A stretch of DNA of 64,000 nt from Beta vulgaris subsp. vulgaris (lineage: Eukaryota; Streptophyta; Magnoliopsida; Caryophyllales; Amaranthaceae), in assembly GCF_026745355.1 (NCBI RefSeq), contig NC_079207.1:10547764-10611763 (forward strand). The letters are read 5' to 3'. Below, one piece after another: positions 11,341 to 22,928 of this stretch; positions within the stretch are counted from its first letter, which is position 1; each line of letters begins with the position of its first letter. A program made the position numbers and the translations under genes. The notes beneath the pieces are model-generated. The model made no database searches. It was not told where the DNA came from and saw only the letters and a program-made list of their open reading frames with translations.

Positions 11341-13327
11341 GTCATTTGATTGGGTTGTTTGAGGATATAGTAATTGAATCTGAGAAGAAAATATGTATAC
11401 TTACCCAAAGCATTTACGTTGCTATTCAGAGGGCCTAGCAAATAGGAAAACAGGGTTTGCATCTGACCTAGACTTGATAAAGTTGTGGGATATGTATGTG
11501 GGTAGTGACACTATAGAACTGTGGGTTGATGAAACAAACAGTCCTGGGATAGTGTTTAGGTCATATTTAGCCTTGAAGGAACAAGCTGAGAGGGAGGTCA
11601 TGGAACAAAGGAGGCTTTTTGAGGAGAGGTTAAGGGAAAAAAGGGAGGAGGAACTGAAAAAAACAGGTTGAAGAGGAAGAAAGATTGAGAAAACAGGAGG
11701 AGGAAGAAAGGAAAGAAGATGAGTTAAGGAGGCTCTTAGTGGCTATGGAGGTCCCAATTAGGGATGCAGAGCAACCCGAGGTTGTGTGTGAGTATATGAG
11801 GGTTTACTCCTCACAAGAACATGTTCAGGAATTTCCAGGCGATTCAAATACCCCACCATCACGGAACCAACCTTCACCACCACCTGCATCTCCAATTCAC
11901 TCAGCACCACCACCTGCATCTCCAATTCACTCAGCACCACCTAACCACTCACCACCACCTCCTTCACCTCCAACTGCCACACCCTCACAACCACAACAAC
12001 CTCCCTCACCTCCACCAGTTAGCCCCCTAAATGATTCACCACCACTTTACTCACCAATTCATTCACCACACCACTCGACGCCACCTCCCTCAACACAACC
12101 CCCTCAACAGAATCCCCCCCTCAACATAACCTGCTCCAAGCCAAGAAGGGCAGTTATCCCAGCCAACATCACAACCCCCCTCAAAAGGTCCATCTAGGAC
12201 AAGGTATGTTGGGTTTAGGATGCTTAAAAGCAGTGCTGTCAACTTTGGGATCCCAAGGCCTAAGATGAAAGCTGATGTAAGGAATACCAGGGGGAGGGGG
12301 AGGCTAACTGAAAGCCAACCTTAGGTGAATGATGAGTGTAGTGAGGATGAGAGTGATGATGATTTTGAACTGATGGATGATGATGAGAGCAGTGGGAATG
12401 AGATTTTTGGAACTGATTTCATTGAGGATGAAATCAGTATTGACGTAGAGGACTAGGTGACAAAAAATTTGAGGATCACCTTGATGGAAGTGCATCAACT
12501 GACAAGTTGTATAAACATGGGACAATTTAATTTGGAGGGAAGCACCTTTTGGATCAATCAAATTGCACCCCAGGCTTATCTTCCCCAACAAAGAGGAGTT
12601 CCTAGATGTTTTGAGGGATTTTTGTATACTGGAGGGGTTTGGATTGAACATAGAGAAGGATGATAAGAAGAGATTCACAACCACTTGCATTAGGAATGCT
12701 GTGAATGAAGGATACATGCATCACTGATGAGTGAAAATGTATCTTAGGCGATTAAGACACTTAGGGGTGAGCATACAACTTATGGGAGACTGGAGGAGAA
12801 CCCCATGGTGACTTATAAGTGGCTGTGCAACAAGTTGGCTGATGAGGTCAGAGGAAACCCAAACATTCCTGTTGAGTCCCTCCAAACAGTGTGCATTAAT
12901 AGGTTTAGGTTGAGGGTAAAAAAAAGGTTGTTATACAAGGTTAAGAGTATGGAAAGGGTGGAAATTTATGGGGGCTTTGAGGAGGCATATGGTATGCTTC
13001 CTATGTATGCTGAGGTCATTAAGGAGACATACCCAGGGAGTTATGCCCTCATCAGCTGGACAGGAGACACAACCCAAACTCAGTCCAAGTTTAAGTCTTG
13101 CTTCATAGCCTTCATTGCTCAGGTTAAGGGCTTCAAAAGAAGATGCAGGGCCATTACTAGGTTAGATGGAGCTCATCTCAGTGGCAACTACAAGGGAATT
13201 TTGTTGACATCAGTTAGCATATATGGCAACAATGAAATTTTTGTCATTGCTTATGCTATTATGCCAACTGAGAGCATTGCTTCATGGAGCTACTTATTCA
13301 CCAATCTGAAATTGGTTTTTCTGAGGT
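11341..13327 (+). pseudogene. MuDR-family transposase pseudogene
   Basis: The order is a short conserved start (LFEDIVIESEKK, then YVGSDTIELWVDE, resembling the PB1-like N-terminus of plant MULE proteins), a charged coiled-coil stretch (AEREVMEQRRLFEERLREKR, 11585-11700), a proline-rich tract with two copies of PPASPIHSAPP (about 11870-11945), an acidic region (12330-12450), and the MULE transposase core (12805-13327). The core includes LDGAHLSGNYKGILLTSVSI, the first catalytic Asp block of the DDE domain. Frameshifts near 11671 and several between 12197 and 12805, together with in-frame stops, break it. The remaining catalytic Asp and Glu and the SWIM finger are gone. Confidence 0.8.
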
Positions 13328-13485
13328 ATAACTCTATTAAACAAGTGTTGTAACTCTAATCCAATCGTGTGGTTGAGATTCATATATATAGGGGCAAGAT
13401 CACATGAGAATGCTCCTTACATGAGAAATGAGAATGAATCTCAACCACACAATTGGATTAGAGTTACAACACTTGTTCATTTAAC
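13328..13485. repeat. TA-anchored inverted repeat, second locus
   Basis: The left arm aacaagtgttgtaactctaat..gtggttgagattcat and the right arm atgaatctcaaccacac..attagagttacaacacttgtt are inverted about atatataggggcaagatc. It shares arms with 7488-7769 and cuts off the MULE transposase. Confidence 0.6.
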
Positions 13486-14671
13486 ATTAGTGTTATTTCA
13501 CTAGGAACAATACAAGAGGGGGGGGGTGAATTGTATGTGTGAGAAATAAACTTAACTTTTCGCGGAATCATAAAACAATGAAAGGAATAAGAGAAAGACA
13601 CAAGAGATTTTACAAGGAAAAACTTCTTGGGCCCAACAAGAAGAAACAACCTTGATCACTAGGGATTTTAAACTCAACTCTTTCACTATAATAGGTCAAA
13701 ACACATTTGTTACAACCCTATTATCTCTCGAGCCACTCCTTGAGTTCCTCTAAAAATTCAAGTCCCAACAACAGTTTCTTCTAACTGTTGTGCCTCTCGA
13801 ACTTCACTCGAAGTTCCTTTCTCTTTCTTTGCTTCAGTCAAAGCCTCACACTTTACAGGATCCACTCAAACCCTTTCCCCAAACTTAAACAATAAGAGTT
13901 CTTCTCAACTTGAAATAAAAAAATAGTAGAATGATAGAAAGTACTGATGAAATAATAAACTCATATGGCAATGAAACTTGGAACTTGAAACTTCGAACTT
14001 TGGTGGTACTGACTCAATAAAAGTGATACTCAAATTAATACCTTTGTAGATTAATTATCACATTATCATACACACACTGAACTCAGTTAAGTGCTTGTCT
14101 TAGATAGCAGTAAGTTTAATGAACGTGGTTTAGATCATGTGTTAGTGGGTAAAGACATTTTCCCATGATGTTCCTGAACCAGAGGAACACGTTCCTTTTG
14201 ACACCCATGATCTCCATTATCTACGTTAAACATGTGTTATGAAAATTCTACTGCTTCCTTAATTATAGCAACCACTTATGCAGTAAACCAAAATTTTGAT
14301 TTAATTAAAAAGTATTTTAATTAATAAAACCAAAATTAAATCCTTTTATCAAAATAATATCTTTTAAATATTTTATCTACAAACCGAAAAAGATTTTATT
14401 TTCAATAAAGATAAAATCTTTCCTTTAAAAATATTTTCCTTAAAATCAGATTTAAAACAAACACAAAACAGTTTCTTAAATTTTAGCCTTTAACAATTCA
14501 ACTGACACATTATAAATGTTGCACCGTATAATACTTGTCTAGTTTCTTTGATTTCGTTAGTTCCTTAACAGTGCCAGTTCATCAGTTCCTTACAAAGGAA
14601 CCGATAAACACTATCTTATAATTTTAGTTAGTTCATCTTTTTAGACACATGTTTCCTATACTAGTTCCACT

Positions 14672-15632
14672 CAGTGGCGGATCTAGGATTTGATCCACGT
14701 GGGTTCGAATTACTTTGAGAAAAAGGTGAGATATATGCATTAATAATTTGTCTATGCATTAACAATTATATAATACTTATCGGAGCATTTACAAAATATA
14801 GATGTACAAAAAGATAACTAAATCCTCTTCTTTTTGGAAGAAACATAAATTTAACTATCTAGCTAGATATGAACTATTTCCAAATTAAAAATCGGAAGAC
14901 AAAAAGTTCAAAAGTAATACGTAGAATCATGGTCAGGAATTATTTTTGGTATTATCTAAAAATAATTAAGAAGGAAAATTTTGATGTGAATAATCCAACT
15001 TTATGTTTTCATATTTTGGGATTGTTATCATAATAATCCAAACTCTTTTCTTCTTTGCCGTTACAGCATCACTAATACATTTTGAGTATTATATTTATAT
15101 ATATATAGGACGTTGTTGACTTTATATGGAGTATTTCGTTAAGATAGTACTTGAACTTGTGTGTTTCGAAAATTATAAAAAACCGAGATTATTATAAGAT
15201 GGATAAAAGTTGGGGTTAAGTAAATACTCTACAAAACTTAAAATTCAAACGAAACTAAAAAGTACAACTCTATATAAATAAAAAATAAAAGGAAAAAAAG
15301 TAAAGTTGAGTAGAGAAGGAAAAATAATAGTAAATGAGAAGCGATAATTTTGGGGACTCGAGATTGCCAATAGGAAAAAAAATGGAAAGGGGAAAAAGAG
15401 AAAAACATTGTAAAGGAGTCCTATGTAGGATTAGAACCTGCGCGTTGGTAGGCAAGAGCCAAAGTTTGCGGCCCAACAACCATTGAGCCAAATATCAAAA
15501 CTCTAATATAAGACCGCGCAGAACAATTATATTGGATCTTTTGTTTCGGTATTCTGTCGATTTTCCTTTTTTCTTCTCCGGATTTTCGTGGGTTCAGTTG
15601 AACCCACTGAACCCACGCTAGATCCGCCCCTG
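14672..15632. mobile_element. hAT-like element nested in the solo LTR
   Basis: A perfect 8-bp TSD gttccact lies at 14664-14671 and 15633-15640. Ends are cagtggcggatctagg and, on the minus strand, caggggcggatctagc. Length is 961 bp with no transposase. The same terminal type occurs at 62591-63514. Confidence 0.92.
15420..15500 (-). repeat. tRNA-like (SINE-like) segment in the hAT element
   Basis: On the minus strand, tttggctcaatggttgttgg resembles an A box and caggttctaatcc a B box, spaced as in tRNA-derived SINEs. No poly(A) tail or TSD was established, so it may be a remnant. Confidence 0.35.
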
Positions 15633-15956
15633 GTTCCACTAACATAGTTCCATAGGAACAATTCCTTTATTTACAGGGACAACTCCATAGTTCCAATTCA
15701 TTACCTTATGAAGATCTTTATTTCTTACATATGAAACCTAATTACACCCTTATCTAAAAATGCTCTTCTTCTCTTGGAGTTCCAACACAGGAACTTCATT
15801 CTTCTCTTGGAGTTCCAACTCAGGAACTTCACTTATTATCTTTATAAAGCACCATATATTGTTAATTCATGAACCTTGCACACATAAAACTTGTAAACCT
15901 TGTTAGTTATTACTTTAGTTTGTCATCATCAAAATACTACATGACTCAACAATTAG

Positions 15957-18081
15957 GCCAAATTCCGATCCAGACCGGTTTGTACACACTCCTAGGCCTT
16001 ACAATTACTAGGTCAATATTGATACTCAGATAGGCTCTAATATGCTATGAGTAATACTATACATATATACATATATACTTTTTTTTAGGGAAACATATAT
16101 ACCTAAATACCGAACAAATACTTTCTTTTTCTTTTTTGAAAAAAGTAACTTTCATGGATAATTTTGGTTTCATTCATCTATCATTATCTTAAGAAAGAGT
16201 ACGGACTATGGATGAGGCTTTAGGCCCTTCATAATTAGACTTTGTTATTACATGTGATGAAAAAAGAGTAACAGGTCATTCAATTTTAACCTTTAGTTAA
16301 TCAGCTTGAATTAGAGTCTATGTCTCTATGATAGCAATAAGATGAATGCTCACTAACCAATGCTATTTTTCTTAAAATTCTCTTTTCCTAACTACTTTGG
16401 GTCCCTTTCTTATCATTAGTGGATCCTTGTACGTCACTTTTTTGACATTAAACTCTTAATTAGTCAACTCTCTCCCTCTCTCTCATACAAATCATACAAT
16501 CATAAAAACCATACGTGGGTTTGTTTTTACTGGTGAATGGTGATCAATACTCTGAAATTAAATCTGAATTGAAAGCCAAGCTTTATAACCAATTGTACTC
16601 GCAGAGTGGTTGGCTTGCCTTCTGAGTTTTGACACATCCTCAAGCTTATTTGTCGCTCACGTTTTTATTATATCCACACTACACAAGCAACTATTTCTAT
16701 ATACTCATTTCTAAATTAGGTTTCAATTGTGCTTCTTTATATCTTCTTCTTTTTTTTTTTTAAAAAAAGTTATCAATAAATGTTCCAATATCAATTTGAC
16801 TTAGATTAGTTTTCCCATTTTCTCAGTTTTGAGTGATTCTAATCATAATTCTCATACACTATTAGTCAGTCTTATAGTGATATTGCATGTAAATTCATTT
16901 ATTAGACGTACAATAGTAATATATACCGATTTAAACTGTCAAAAAATATATATATATATACCGATTTAAGGGGACATGACCAATTGATATGGTTATGCAA
17001 ATTTAGGAGGCCTCAAGGACACATGACCAGGTGACTTATATCATATGATTATATAGATTTATGAGGAAAATAAATAATTCAAAGCGAACAAGCATGTATT
17101 ACCGTGAAAATGTGAATATTGGTTTAAACTCCACAATACAAAAATTACATACTTAATCTCATTTTACCGACTATACCACACAAATCGTAAGAATCATGTA
17201 AATACAAAATAGTGCATCTTTATATATATATTTTTGAGTAGTTAGCTTTCGTTATCCTTTGTAGGTTTCATAACTAAGATTAAGTAATTTAACATACCAT
17301 TTTTGGTAGGATCCTCTCTTATACAATTGTACCTATCACATGGATAAATATTTTCATATCTTTCGCATTACATGAGTAATTTTTGTAGAATTAACTAGAC
17401 TTATGTCAATTGCCAATGCTAAAAAAAAAAAAAAATTAACAAAGGGCCTTGAGTTGAAAATTTATGACATCACATGCATATTTTATGGTATTATAATTTA
17501 AATTCCATGGCCCTAACACTCACTCTATCGTGAAAGATTTGTCAATTGTACTTCTTAAGTTAAATTGAAATATATATGATTAATCATAAATTAGATCAAT
17601 ATGTTAAAAATATGATTAATCATGTGAGCTTTTTAGATTCGTCTGTCATTTGAATAAATTTTTTCTAACTTTTATTATTACATATAAAAAATACTAATGG
17701 TAAAAAAACTCAAAATGTGTTAAAAAATTCTTAAAAGATGCACATATTTTGAGAGACAGAAAAAGTATATTATTATATCCTTAAGTTTATGTTTTATACC
17801 ATACTATAGTATTAACTTTTTAGTTCTCCGCGATGAAGTTTTCTTTCTCCATAATTTATCTAACGTATGCAAGTCATCATTGACTTACTGAGTTATGCTA
17901 TCTTTGCAGGCTTTTCGTCTTATAAGCAGGTAAGAAACTCAGGGAAGATTGATCGTGTTTGGTAACGAATTTTTGGAAGTAAACTAGATACATTTAAAAA
18001 TTGCGTTAGTGTGTAAGATATGCTCCTAGTATACGTGATACCCAAAAAAAAAATAAAAATACACCCCTTTTTAAGATACAA
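15957..18081. other. Intergenic, no gene recognised
   Basis: AT-rich, with microsatellites and poly(A)/poly(T) runs. No ORF, terminal repeat or RNA gene was supported. Confidence 0.5.
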
Positions 18082-18637
18082 CTAGTTATTAGGCCCGGGC
18101 TATGCCCCGGGTAAGAAAAAATTTCATTTATTAATATAATACTTTATGATAATAACAATAACACAACTTAGCCTAGTGGTTAAGACTTTAGTATATGTAC
18201 TTGAGGTCTCGGGATCAAACCTTATACTACACAATTTCTAAAAAATTTTATTGTACATAGATTACATGAACTAAAACTCCCTAGGAGTAGTACTGTAGTG
18301 GTCAACACTGTTCTTCAAATGGTATCATGCATACATAATTAATTTTAATGAACATGCAAATTTATTAATTTTTAAGGATGCAAGGGATATGTTTAATAAC
18401 ATTAACTGTGGAACCATGGATCACTAAGAGAAGTTAGATGAGATGGTGATTCTTTGAAAACCCTTACATAAGGTTAGGGATTCGAGCCCAAGCTTCAGCA
18501 TATTTATTTTTAAAATAATGACCACTTGACTTTGTTGGTTAACAGACACGTGGCGAAATTCTGGTGGCGGGAGGAGGGTGCCACGTGGCGCATCGACGTT
18601 GTTACGCACGCCTTTTAATATATTAGTATATATCTGA
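18082..18637 (-). mobile_element. Helitron (non-autonomous), minus strand
   Basis: On the minus strand the 3' end reads a GC hairpin (cccggggcatagcccggg), then cctaataa, then CTAG followed by T. The 5' end starts TC (tcagatatatactaatat) after A. There are no terminal repeats and no TSD, with A/T host junctions, as expected of Helitrons. Two tRNA-like B boxes inside (gggatcaaacc at 18211, ggattcgagcc at 18478) hint at old SINE pieces. Confidence 0.72.
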
Positions 18638-19191
18638 TCTCTATTATATAAGCCAAGAGAGGACCGAGGTGTGGTGTCCTCTTTTGAAGGGACTAAAATA
18701 CCCTCTAATAATTTAAAATCATATTTTTCTTTTTATAAAATTGAAAAATGATAATCAATGAAACTTGCCATATATATGAATAGGTCAAAAATGGAATATG
18801 CAATACCATTAATAACAAACTAGATTGATACAATCAATTCACGAAATTAATTAGAATATCCAACCAAAAAAAGTTAGCAACATATCGTGATAACATAATA
18901 TTTCATATTTACAAAGTTCAAACAATATGGTTTATTAACATCTATAATTGTTAAAGAACTATACTAAAGTCGCTGAAAAGAAAATTATTAAATCATCTAC
19001 CAAATTTGACAGTGACGGTATTGAACAGTTAAAAATCATTCATCTTTAATTTAAAAAGATAATTAACATCTATAAAAAGAACCTCAATAATTTACATCAC
19101 TATCAAAATAATTTTAGATAAAAAGAACATGTCCATTTGTATATAACTACATAAGATTGCCGATGCACGCATCGCGTGCATATGCAACTAG
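18638..19191 (+). mobile_element. Helitron (non-autonomous), plus strand
   Basis: The 5' end TCTCTATTATATAAGCCAAG follows A. The 3' end has a hairpin (tgcacgcatcgcgtgca) then tatgcaa and CTAG before T. Its 5' end matches the copies at 42830 and 43398. Length is 554 bp with no coding capacity. Confidence 0.88.
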
Positions 19192-19249
19192 TTTGTATGG
19201 ATTCAATTCATGTTAACGTTAGTCTACACCAAGTCAAAAGTACGTATCA

Positions 19250-19560
19250 TTTTTTTTAACAATCCACTATATCATCAAAAAAACTCAGCATATCATTCGA
19301 AAACTTACTATATTATTCAAAAATATATATCATGCAGAATATACATCATTTCTAGATGATCCATTATATCATTCAAAAACCTACTATATATCATTCAGAA
19401 TTTCACTGTACCATTCTGAAACATACTATATCATGCAGAAACTACATCATTTCTGAACAATCCACTATATCATCTAGACACTTACTATATCATGCAGAAA
19501 CTCACTATATCATTCAGACACTCACTATATCATGCAGAAACTACATTATTTCTATATGTT
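19250..19560. repeat. Degenerate CACTATATCATTCAGAAA repeats
   Basis: About a dozen imperfect, irregularly spaced copies of ctatatcat(g/t)cagaaac. A similar field (cactatcatgtcaa) occurs at 60150-60400. Both end near a string containing cacactaa(g/t)ttagt, so they may be two members of one repeat family. Confidence 0.6.
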
Positions 19561-19760
19561 AAAGCACATGTCACGATGTACTACACAATGTACATCTTCC
19601 TGCATGTTAAAACATTAAAATTAAATCTTCCACTATATTGCACATAAAATTTACTATATGTTTCTCGTTAATAAAATCCACTATATTGTATTATATAAGT
19701 TCATTATGTCTCTATAAAACTCACTATATGAAGTCAATATCAATTACTAATCCGGCGCAC

Positions 19761-22284
19761 ACTAAGTTAGTGTGCACTGGGTTCATTTAAGTTTTTTTAC
19801 TTTAAGATAATCCTTTAATTAACCAAACACATGTATTTTGTTCATTTAAGGTGGATTATAAATGAATATGTGAGCCTTTTGTACTTGTGGATTCAGCTAG
19901 CTAGATTTCATTTTCAACTTCACAAACTCTTTGCTTCATGTATCAATTATTAAAAAAGATTTTCTAACCTATGTACCTCCTACATAAGTTTAGCTATTTG
20001 TTTTTAACTTTATCTAGCAAAATTGATAAATATGACATTGTTAATTAAAGATATTATTCTCATACTTGATATCTAGCTAATTGATATCTAATTCCTATAA
20101 TGAGAGTTTTATCTTTAATTAAATGCCATATACATTGATTTTGTTGAATAAAGCTAAAAACAAATAACTAAATGTATCCACTATGTGCAAAGGTTAGGAA
20201 AACCCTTAGTCAAATTTAATTTTCTACAAAGTTTACGAAAAGTGACGCAAACCATTATATATACTATGAGACAAATGTTAAGTTAACTTTCGTAGTCAGT
20301 TGAAAATTCTATTAAATACAAAAACATTGAATTTTAACTAAGTTTTAGCATATATAAATACTTCCATGACTAACTTTTCACAGTTAAGATAAGTTTCCCA
20401 ATAGTATGTCTTTCCCACCTATTTCATTTTACACCTCAAAACTGTGTGATGTAGACTACTCTCGGCATATGGCTCAGACTCGAGGACTTATCAAATTAGT
20501 TAATGTAGTAGGGAAAAGCAAAAATTATTAACTGCAAAATCATCAGCTAGTGTGAAAGGTTTGCCAATGATCTTATACTTATTCAATTAAGCAAGCGCGG
20601 ATGGATTTCCTTTAAAATAAGGAAGAATTATATCAGTAATTCAATTTTTTTATTAGGACAATTAGCAATAGTGGTTTATACAAGGATTTGTCTACTGTTT
20701 TGGTGGTTTGCGGACAAATCTTTCTATTTTTGAAAAAAGTAACTATATCCAAATGGTTACAATATTGTAGTACTACATAGGTTTGTATACATGGCCATGT
20801 ATGATAGTGGGTCCCATAATATGATCCACATATGAGGTTGTCTAATATTGTGGAGATTGATTGAGCGATCCTAAGGGTTGTCAACTCTTTTATTATTGAA
20901 TTTTAATTGGTTAGGAATACATTAAAACATTATTTTTATATCTCTTCTATTCTCATTTATTACATACATATTAATATTTTATTCTAATGTGTCTAAGAGG
21001 GTTGTCAACCCTAAGGATTACTCAAACATTTTCCGTTGTATAATATGATATGGGACTTCTGTCCATTATTGTCCTTAATTATGGAAAAATCTCATATTTT
21101 AGGGAACATCTTAGACTAGTAAAGAATGATACAACCTGTTATCCCTCCATATTTTCTAGAATTTTGGTGAAACTCTACAAGGTAGAGTTATATCTGAACC
21201 ATACATTTTAAAATCAAGGACTCATATTGGTGAAAGGGAAAGATTTAGGGGTGGATTGTGATGAGATAAACTAGGGGGAATTTTGGAAAAAGAACATATG
21301 AGCCATTAATTTTTTTATTCAATGGTTGATATTGCTCAAACTCTATCTTGTAAAGTTATTTTACAACTCTAGAGGATCCAAATACGAAATGAGCAGTATT
21401 GGTTTGTACGTGGCTTTCAACTAGTTTGAGTAAGCAGATAACTATTAGATAAGTTGGTCGTCTTAGAGTTAAACTTTTAAACATAAATTTAACCGACAAG
21501 ATACATGTTTACTTGTTAATTTAAGATCAATGTAATTTGCATGACTAATAAGAGTCTAATGATTTTAAATCTTACAGAAGTATTTGATTAATTTGAACCT
21601 AATATTTGTACTGATAAAGTGGTTTGATTAAGCAACTATTCAGATTAGTTTGGTTTGGTTTGGTTTATATAGATATGTTTTACAAATGAGTTTAGTAATC
21701 GAGTTGGGTTCAGGTTAGAGGTCATTAACGTAATTAACAGGTCAAGTAGGTTCATGAAAAGTCAACTCGTAAACTTAAGATGTTTGACTAATTTGTCAGC
21801 TCTAAAGTCTTTTATTTTTTTACATATAATATACCTAAAAAAAGGTAAATAATATGTGGGACTATTTTAGAAAGTCCTTCTTAGCGGCCTTTTTAAATTT
21901 ACTTTTATTTGATTAAAATTATTTTATTGACTAAAATTGGTTCTTACTTGATGTTTGCTGATGATTATAACTTGTTAATAAAAATCAAGACTAATTTTTG
22001 CTCATCTCAAGTGTATTTCTCTTATGCGGTTTATTAATTCTTTTTATTAAAGCGGATTGCACTAATATTTATTGATTGAAACTAAACTCTTTGGATATAA
22101 CTATTTTTATTAGTTAACCTATAAAGAGTGAGTATTTATTTCTTAAGGTGGAGTGAAAGCCTTAGAATTGTTGATATTTGTGCGACTTGATATCATCAAT
22201 ATCAATTTTCTTATTAATAATAAACTAACTAATAAACTTCCCCTCAAAAGAAAGAAATTAAACTAACTAAATTGATATATCGAT
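19761..22284. other. Intergenic, no gene recognised
   Basis: AT-rich sequence. I see no supported gene, terminal repeats or tandem array in it. Confidence 0.5.
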
Positions 22285-22541
22285 ACTACATTTGTATTTT
22301 TTAGTTGTACCATTTGTTTTTTCACATTTGTTGAGGCACTTCTTTAAACATTAATATCTTTTATTGGGTGTATGTAAAATTATAAAAATTTGATATTCAG
22401 AATCCTCACACGGAGACGAATCTAACAAAATCCTGCTTAACTACGTTTTTTCTTATATAATAATGTGAGATAGTTTAACAAAGTTGGTTGTAGTGCGTGC
22501 CACAAAAGCAAATGGTGCAACTAAAAAATACGGAGGTAGTA
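22285..22541. mobile_element. Stowaway-like MITE
   Basis: The left end tactacatttgtattttt and the minus-strand right end tactacctccgtattttt continue into a shared ttagttg(t/c)accatttg, a 30+ bp inverted repeat. The core acgaatctaacaa recurs inverted in the MITEs at 32724 and 36808. Confidence 0.85.
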
Positions 22542-22928
22542 TTTCATATCAAGTATGTATACGATGTGCACAAAGGAAAGGAAGAAGTTAGAAAGATAAA
22601 ATAAAATTGAGGGAGTACCACCAAATAGATTACCAGTGTGAATGCTAATCGTATACCATGAATCATTTTCTGATATTTCGATAAAATTAAACCTAATCCA
22701 CTCGTATTCACAAAGGTAAAAAAATTTCGTATCAAGTACTATATATATTCTATATATATAATATCATAAGATGATAACAATATGATGATCATGGCAGTTC
22801 AAAAGAGTATTTTTGTACTGGTAATATTACACACCATAAAAGATGAAGCTAAGGGTACGTGCAAATATCGTACAAACCTTTAATAATATGTCACAGTACT
22901 CGATCAGTATATATGATCTGAAAATATA

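Larger units (their letters stand above)
9561..13327 (+). mobile_element. Decayed Mutator-like element (MULE), 3' end lost
   Basis: The left end (cggtttttttt..accaaatacccctg) resembles the 52100 MULE terminus (cggttatttcatgagg..acccctgag). After a CACTA insertion at 9762-10877, it continues with a leader and a broken MuDR-type transposase gene. The transposase stops abruptly at about 13327, where an unrelated repeat and a solo LTR begin, so the 3' half and right terminal repeat are missing. Confidence 0.75.
13491..15951 (-). mobile_element. Solo LTR, Sirevirus-like copia
   Basis: Bounded by a perfect 5-bp TSD, ATTAG (13486-13490 and 15952-15956), with TG..CA ends. On the minus strand it starts TGTTGAGTCATG..TTTTGATGATGACAAA and ends near a C-rich block (ttcacccccccctcttg). 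These are features I associate with SIRE/Maximus-type LTRs. No internal domains or second LTR adjoin it. Without the nested hAT element (14672-15632) and its TSD it is about 1.49 kb. Confidence 0.85.

Noticed and set aside
17910..17929. A 20-nt segment between TTTGCAG and GTAAGA that looks like a micro-exon
   Set aside because: No flanking exon, ORF or gene is recognisable on either side, so splice-like strings alone are not enough.
19250..19560. Regularly recurring words that could suggest a CRISPR-like array
   Set aside because: Words are degenerate and irregularly spaced with no constant spacer length, and this is eukaryotic DNA.
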